Assembly (NCBI GenBank): GCA_028821035.1
Contig: JAPPHP010000343.1
Location: 1,378 to 11,691 of the forward strand
Length of the DNA stretch: 10,314 nucleotides
From: Gammaproteobacteria bacterium
Lineage (GTDB): Bacteria; Pseudomonadota; Gammaproteobacteria; Pseudomonadales; Azotimanducaceae
Reading direction: 5' to 3'
A program made the position numbers and the translations under genes. Below, piece by piece: positions 6,207 through 10,314 of this stretch; position 1 is the stretch's first letter; every line of letters starts with the position of its first letter. The notes below the pieces were generated by a model. It did no database searches, was not told where the DNA came from, and saw nothing but the letters and a program-made list of their open reading frames with translations.

Positions 6207-8570
6207 TCAGAAACGTCGCCTGATCCCGACCCACGCGGAGACCGGCGCTCCCGGAGCGTAGAAGCGGACATCGTCTCCGATCTCGTCCAGACCGATGACC
6301 TCGTCCGGTTCCTCCCCGACGAGGCCGAAGTTCTCGTACTCCCTGTCGAACAGGTTCTCGATCAGCGCGAATGCCTCGAACCCCGCTCGACGGTAGGTGG
6401 CCCGCGCGTTGACCGTCGCATATCCCGGGAGCCGGTCGAGTTCGTTCGACTCATCTCCCCGCAGGTGGCTGGACGACACCGCGATCAGGTCGAGCCCCAC
6501 CGTCCAGCGCTGGTCGATCGCGTATTCGGCAGCGGCCTTCCAAAGGTGCCGGGGAATGCCGGGAATCGCGTCGCCGGCCCGGACCGGCCGGGTCGTTTCC
6601 GCCGCCGCGTTCGCCGGGTGATTCGGGCTCAGCACGTCGAAGTCGTCCTCGAACGTCGCCCGGAGGAACGTGTAGTCGACGCTCCACCGCCACGCGCCCC
6701 GCCGTCCCGTCAGCGAGGCCTCGACCCCGAGGCGCAGGGTCTCGTCGACGTTGCGGAAGAGTCCGTGCGCACGGGTCTGCCCCGTCTGCCAGATGATGTC
6801 GTCCCGGTTGCGCGCATGGAACGCCCCGAGGCCCCACGAGACGCCCGACCGCTCCCCCCGCAAACCGAGGTCCAGACTCCTCGACACGACTTCCTCGAGC
6901 GGCGGGTCCGCGAGGAAGGCGTTCGGGAGGCGGCATTCCTCGACGTCGCCGGTCTCGGGGTGGAAGGCCAGCGCCTCGCTGCAGGCGAGTTCGATCGGCG
7001 TCGGCAGCCGGCTCGCCTGGCTGATCGACACGTAGCCCCTGGTCTCCGGCGTCAGGCGGTACACCGAACCGAGGCCCCAGTTGAAGCTCCGGTAGTCATG
7101 GCGCCCGTCCAGTTGGGGCGTTTCGCCGGTCCTATCGTGCAGTGAGACGCGGCTCGCGTGCAGGAACCCGGACAGCGAGACCGTCCAGCGATCGGTAACC
7201 TCCATGGTGTCGCCGAGGTAGACAAACCTGCGCGCGATGCGGGTCTTGAGATCGGTGCGCTCGTCCGCGAACCGTCCCCGCACCGCCGCCGGCGCGACCG
7301 TCGAGCGCAAGACCGGATCCAGCAGCGCGAACTGCCGGGTAGAGCGGAACGCGCTGCGGCCGCGGTAATACCCGATGCCCGCGCGCACGTCGTGCTCGAG
7401 GCCAGGTCCGCCAAGCGCCATGTCGAGTTCGACCACGGCGGACAACGCATCCTGCTTCCGGTCGCTCAGATTGTTGACCGCGGCGCAGCCGCTCTCCCCG
7501 ACAGCCTCGAGGAAGTCCTCTTCCTCTGAAGCGTCGAAGGCGTCCGATGCGAGTTCCTCCGCCACCGCCTGCCGGCAGCCGCCGTGCAGTAGGTCGCGCA
7601 GGGGTTCGACGCCGCCGAAGCCGACGTCCACGAGCTCCCCCACGTCGTCCTCGTCCAGCCCGTCGCCGTTGAACGACGCGGTGTCGTTCGAGCGCCAGGA
7701 AAGCTGCCCCGCCACGTTCGCGCGGCCGAGTTCGCGCGCGCCGCGGAGCGTCCACAGCGACGCGTCGTTCTCCGTGATGTCCGGGGCCGTGAAGATGGAC
7801 GCCCGGTCGCGCGCGAGGAGTCCCCGCGGGGCCAAGCCGTTGCCCACAAGCTCCGACCGGCTCGCGTGGAAGTCGAGGTCGAGGGACGCCTCGGCGCCAC
7901 GCCACCCGACGGTGGCGAACCCGTTCTCCGCCCGGGAGTCCGACAGGTCCCGCCAACCGTCTTCGCGGAACCGCTGCACGTTGCCGTACCAGGCCAGTCG
8001 TTCGCTTCCGCCACCGCTCTCCACGTTCGCGACGAACCGGTTGTGCGACCCGCCCTCGAGTTCGACCGCGTGGCCAGGATGCGTGAAGCGGTTCTTCATG
8101 CGCAGCGCGATCGACCCGCCGAGGGAATTGAGGCCGTACAGCGGATTCGAGCCACCGAGCAGCGTCAGGCCCGCCACCGCCTGCATCGGCACGAGGTCCC
8201 AGTTGACCGCGTCGCTCAAGGGCTCGTTGAGGCGCACGCCGTTCTGGTACACCGTCAGTCCCATCGGCAGGCCGAGCAGCGGCGACGCCGCGAAGCCCCG
8301 GTAGTAGAGATCGGACTGCAGCGGATTCCCCTGGGCGGAGTGGACGTGCACGCCGGCCGCCCGCCGGTCGAGGAAGCCCGCGATGTCGAGGCTCCCGCTG
8401 CCGCGGAGTGTTTCGGCATCGAAGTGCTGGACGCGGCCGGGGAAGTCCCGCGCGTCCAGGTCGTCCGCGCCTAGCGGCGTCGTCCCGACGACCGTGACGG
8501 TCTCGATCTCCTGGGGCCAGGACAGCACCGTGGCGAGCAGCAGTGGGGCCGCCGCCAGGAGCCGCTTCAT
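6207..8570 (-). CDS. TonB-dependent outer-membrane receptor
   Basis: This 787-residue protein should import a scarce ligand across the outer membrane using TonB energy. It has a signal peptide (MKRLLAAAPLLLATVLS, residues 1-17), a TonB-box-like IETVTVVG just after it, and a plug domain: SLDIAGFLDRRAAGVHV, YYRGFAASPLLG, VYQNGVRLNEP, NWDLVP and LLGGSNPLYGLNSLGGSIAL. The rest is a beta-barrel ending YAPGAPVSAWVGIRRRF, with the terminal phenylalanine expected for assembly by BAM. Two cysteine pairs, C332/C362 and C530/C546, bracket acidic stretches likely to be outer loops. The plug resembles a subgroup common in Xanthomonas-like and Caulobacter-like genomes, often annotated as iron/dicitrate receptors, but the ligand cannot be read from sequence. 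The ATG at 8570 opens the signal peptide, sits in an ATGA overlap with the hemE stop, and has GAGG (complement of 8581-8584) ten bases upstream. A longer ORF to 8732 is an antisense-frame extension inside hemE. Confidence 0.95.
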   Translation of the reverse strand: MKRLLAAAPLLLATVLSWPQEIETVTVVGTTPLGADDLDARDFPGRVQHFDAETLRGSGSLDIAGFLDRRAAGVHVHSAQGNPLQSDLYYRGFAASPLLGLPMGLTVYQNGVRLNEPLSDAVNWDLVPMQAVAGLTLLGGSNPLYGLNSLGGSIALRMKNRFTHPGHAVELEGGSHNRFVANVESGGGSERLAWYGNVQRFREDGWRDLSDSRAENGFATVGWRGAEASLDLDFHASRSELVGNGLAPRGLLARDRASIFTAPDITENDASLWTLRGARELGRANVAGQLSWRSNDTASFNGDGLDEDDVGELVDVGFGGVEPLRDLLHGGCRQAVAEELASDAFDASEEEDFLEAVGESGCAAVNNLSDRKQDALSAVVELDMALGGPGLEHDVRAGIGYYRGRSAFRSTRQFALLDPVLRSTVAPAAVRGRFADERTDLKTRIARRFVYLGDTMEVTDRWTVSLSGFLHASRVSLHDRTGETPQLDGRHDYRSFNWGLGSVYRLTPETRGYVSISQASRLPTPIELACSEALAFHPETGDVEECRLPNAFLADPPLEEVVSRSLDLGLRGERSGVSWGLGAFHARNRDDIIWQTGQTRAHGLFRNVDETLRLGVEASLTGRRGAWRWSVDYTFLRATFEDDFDVLSPNHPANAAAETTRPVRAGDAIPGIPRHLWKAAAEYAIDQRWTVGLDLIAVSSSHLRGDESNELDRLPGYATVNARATYRRAGFEAFALIENLFDREYENFGLVGEEPDEVIGLDEIGDDVRFYAPGAPVSAWVGIRRRF

Positions 8571-9586
8571 CGGCGCGACGCCTCGTGCACGAAGTCGACC
8601 AGGTACTTCACGTTGTCCACGGGCGTCTCCGGGACGATGCCGTGGCCGAGGTTGAAGATGTGCCCGGGTCGCCCGTCCACCTCGTCCAGCACGCGGCGGG
8701 CGTGTGCCGCCACCGTCGCGCGATCCGCACACAGCGCCATCGGGTCCATGTTCCCTTGTACGGCCCGCATTCCGAGCCGCTCCCAGGTGGTGGCCAGCGG
8801 CGTGCGCCAGTCGAGGGCCAGCAGGTCCGGGCCCGTCTCGAACATGGCGTCCACCAGGTGGCTGTTGCCCGTCCCGAAGTAGATCACCGGCACGCGGCCG
8901 CGGATCCGGTCCATGAGCCGCCGCGTGCTCGGCGCGACGTAGCGGTCATAGTCCCCCCGGGAGAGGCAGCCCACCCAACTGTCGAAGAGCTGGACCGCGT
9001 GGACGCCGCTGTCGATCTGGAGCGCCACGTAACCGGCCACGGCGTCGACGAGCTTGTCCAGCAACGCCCGCCACACGTCCGGCGCGCCGTACATCATTCG
9101 CTTGACGTGCAGGTAGTTTCGCGAACCCCGGCCCTCGATCGCGTAGGACGCCAAGGTGAAAGGGGCGCCGGCGAAGCCGATGAGCGGCACGTCGCCCGGC
9201 AGGTCGGCGAGCACCCGGCCGATCGTCTCCGCGATGTAGCCGGTCCCCTCTTCGGCCGGCGGCACGGCCAGGCGCTCGACCGCCGCCGCGGTCCGTACCG
9301 GATCCGCGAAGACCGGACCAACGCCCGCCTTGTAGTCCAGCTCGAGTCCCATCGGGACCAGCATCGGCAGCAGGTCCGCGAAGACGATGGCGGCATCCAC
9401 GCCCAGGATGCGTTGCGCGTCGAGCGTCGCGCGCGCGGCGAGTTCCGGGCTGGTGAAGAAGGCGAGGCTCGGGGTGTCTCCCTTCAACGCGTGGTACTCG
9501 GGCATGTAGCGCCCGGCCTGGCGGTTCAGCCAGATGGGCGTGCAGTCGGCAGCCTCGCCGCGGCACGCCGAGAGGAAACGCGACAT
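8567..9586 (-). CDS. hemE: Uroporphyrinogen decarboxylase
   Basis: This enzyme decarboxylates the four acetate side chains of uroporphyrinogen III to give coproporphyrinogen III, on the route to haem, in the cytoplasm. The 339-residue length is slightly below the usual 350-355. Diagnostic motifs are present: PIWLNRQAGRYMPEY (17-31) with R22 and R26 for substrate carboxylates, VFADLL (68-73) with D71 as the expected catalytic aspartate, GFAGAPFTLASYAIEG (137-152) with Y148, and FNLGHGIVPETP (311-322) with H315. Two positions differ from the most common versions I recall: N21 where methionine is usual before RQAGRY, and alanine in FADLL where serine is usual. All catalytic residues remain. The ATG at 9586 is seven bases after the fabV stop and has no strong ribosome site, so coupling to fabV is possible. 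The stop overlaps the receptor start by 4 bp. Confidence 0.97.
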   Translation of the reverse strand: MSRFLSACRGEAADCTPIWLNRQAGRYMPEYHALKGDTPSLAFFTSPELAARATLDAQRILGVDAAIVFADLLPMLVPMGLELDYKAGVGPVFADPVRTAAAVERLAVPPAEEGTGYIAETIGRVLADLPGDVPLIGFAGAPFTLASYAIEGRGSRNYLHVKRMMYGAPDVWRALLDKLVDAVAGYVALQIDSGVHAVQLFDSWVGCLSRGDYDRYVAPSTRRLMDRIRGRVPVIYFGTGNSHLVDAMFETGPDLLALDWRTPLATTWERLGMRAVQGNMDPMALCADRATVAAHARRVLDEVDGRPGHIFNLGHGIVPETPVDNVKYLVDFVHEASRR

Positions 9587-9593
9587 CGAGCCG

Positions 9594-10313
9594 CTAACCG
9601 CGCCCGAACAGGGGATCGACGTCGGCGCCGTAGTCCACGCCGTCGACGCCGAAGCCGAAGATCCGCAGGAAGTCGTCCCGGACGCCCTGGAGGTCCCCGA
9701 GTTCGCCGATGTTCTCCGTGGTCACCAGCGGCCACCGCCGCAGGACGTCCGCCTGCACCGGCTCCGACAGTTCGAAGTCGTCCATGCGCAGGCGTCCCAC
9801 TTCGTCGAGCCCAGCCGGACGGTCCGGATAGAGCCCCGTGCGGAACAGGCGTTCGATGTGCGCGAGGCAGTCCTCGTGGTTGCCGGCCTCCTTCATGACC
9901 CGGAACAGCACGGAAAGGTAGAGCGGCACGACCGGGATGGCGGAACTGGCCTGGGTCACGACCGCCTTCAGCACGGCCACGCGCGCGTCCCCGTCGAGCG
10001 CGGCCAGGCGTCCCCGCAGCGCCGCGGCCGCCCGGTCGAGGTCCTCCTTCGCCTTGCCCAGCGTCGCCTGCCAGTAGATAGGCCAGGTGAGCTCGCTCCC
10101 GATGTAGGTGTACGCGACCGTGCGGAAGCCCGGGGCAAGCACCCTCGCTGCGTCGAGGGCCTCGATCCAGTACTCCCAGTCCTCGCCGCCCATCACGGCG
10201 ACCGTGGCCGCCGTCTCCTCCTCGCTCGCCGGTTCGAGGTCCACCTCGTGCACCTCCCCGGTCGCCTGGTTCAGTGTCTTGACGTGGAACGGCTCGCCGA
10301 GCGGCTTGATGGA
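9594..10313 (-). CDS. fabV: FabV-type trans-2-enoyl-ACP/CoA reductase, C-terminal part; 5' end outside window
   Basis: This is the C-terminal 239 residues of a FabV/TER-type enoyl reductase, which reduces the trans-2 double bond of enoyl-ACP or enoyl-CoA with NAD(P)H; full members have about 400 residues. The frame is open to the right edge: the window begins in SIKPLGEPFHVKTLNQATGEV, so no start is visible and the internal GTG at 10253 is not a start. The catalytic Y-x8-K signature is clear: YIGSELTWPIY followed by WQATLGKAK gives Tyr80 and Lys89 of the visible fragment. Other family blocks are MGGEDWEYWI, the VPLYLSVLFRVMKEAG segment and FELSEPVQADV. FabV enzymes elsewhere are intrinsically triclosan-insensitive. 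The gene is read toward hemE with a 7-bp gap. The NAD-binding N-terminal half and the upstream Tyr are not visible. Confidence 0.93.
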   Translation of the reverse strand, partial: SIKPLGEPFHVKTLNQATGEVHEVDLEPASEEETAATVAVMGGEDWEYWIEALDAARVLAPGFRTVAYTYIGSELTWPIYWQATLGKAKEDLDRAAAALRGRLAALDGDARVAVLKAVVTQASSAIPVVPLYLSVLFRVMKEAGNHEDCLAHIERLFRTGLYPDRPAGLDEVGRLRMDDFELSEPVQADVLRRWPLVTTENIGELGDLQGVRDDFLRIFGFGVDGVDYGADVDPLFGRG

Positions 10314-10314
10314 C

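Noticed and set aside
8543..9898. Plus-strand frame of 451 codons opposite hemE and fabV
   Set aside because: It is antisense to two well-recognised enzymes and its translation ends in low-complexity arginine-rich sequence.
1..10314. CRISPR array, insertion sequence, tRNA/rRNA, integration site or prophage genes
   Set aside because: No regularly spaced direct repeats, transposase or integrase motifs, terminal inverted repeats or RNA-gene signatures were seen; coding sequence fills nearly all of the window.

Overview
The window is a gene-dense, very GC-rich (by eye about two thirds G+C or more) stretch of bacterial chromosome with eight genes. It contains no RNA genes, mobile elements, CRISPR arrays or long non-coding DNA. 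The gene set points to a Gram-negative proteobacterium, most likely an environmental gammaproteobacterium: a fused ArgA-type N-acetylglutamate synthase, FabV enoyl reductase, a TonB-dependent receptor and a DUF3604 exported protein. Genus-level placement is not possible from the sequence alone.

Layout. (1) Positions 1-2151, plus strand: the 3' end of argA (arginine biosynthesis) overlaps ilvD (branched-chain amino acid biosynthesis) by 8 bp, so they form an amino-acid biosynthesis pair. (2) Positions 2173-3939, minus strand: a secreted DUF3604 protein with PHP-like histidine/aspartate motifs, convergent to ilvD with a 21-bp gap. (3) Positions 3940-4066: the only real intergenic region, 127 bp, divergent, with candidate promoters for both directions. 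(4) Positions 4067-6203, plus strand: three genes linked by two 4-bp GTGA overlaps. They encode a small Tat-exported protein resembling split-barrel flavin/F420 proteins, an exported predicted beta-propeller with repeated acidic motifs, and a SMUG1-type uracil-DNA glycosylase whose motifs closely resemble the animal enzyme. (5) Positions 6207-10314, minus strand: a cluster read right to left as fabV (partial), hemE and a TonB-dependent outer-membrane receptor. The hemE stop overlaps the receptor start (ATGA), and the receptor stop lies 3 bp from the SMUG1 stop.

How the genes fit together. argA-ilvD, hemE and fabV are core metabolism. The other four are accessory: three exported or envelope proteins and one DNA-repair enzyme. 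The points most worth follow-up are the SMUG1 gene in an overlapping cluster with two exported proteins of unknown role, and the hemE/TonB-receptor coupling, which raises a tetrapyrrole or iron substrate as a hypothesis. I did not find a clear new defence, mobile or RNA-based system.
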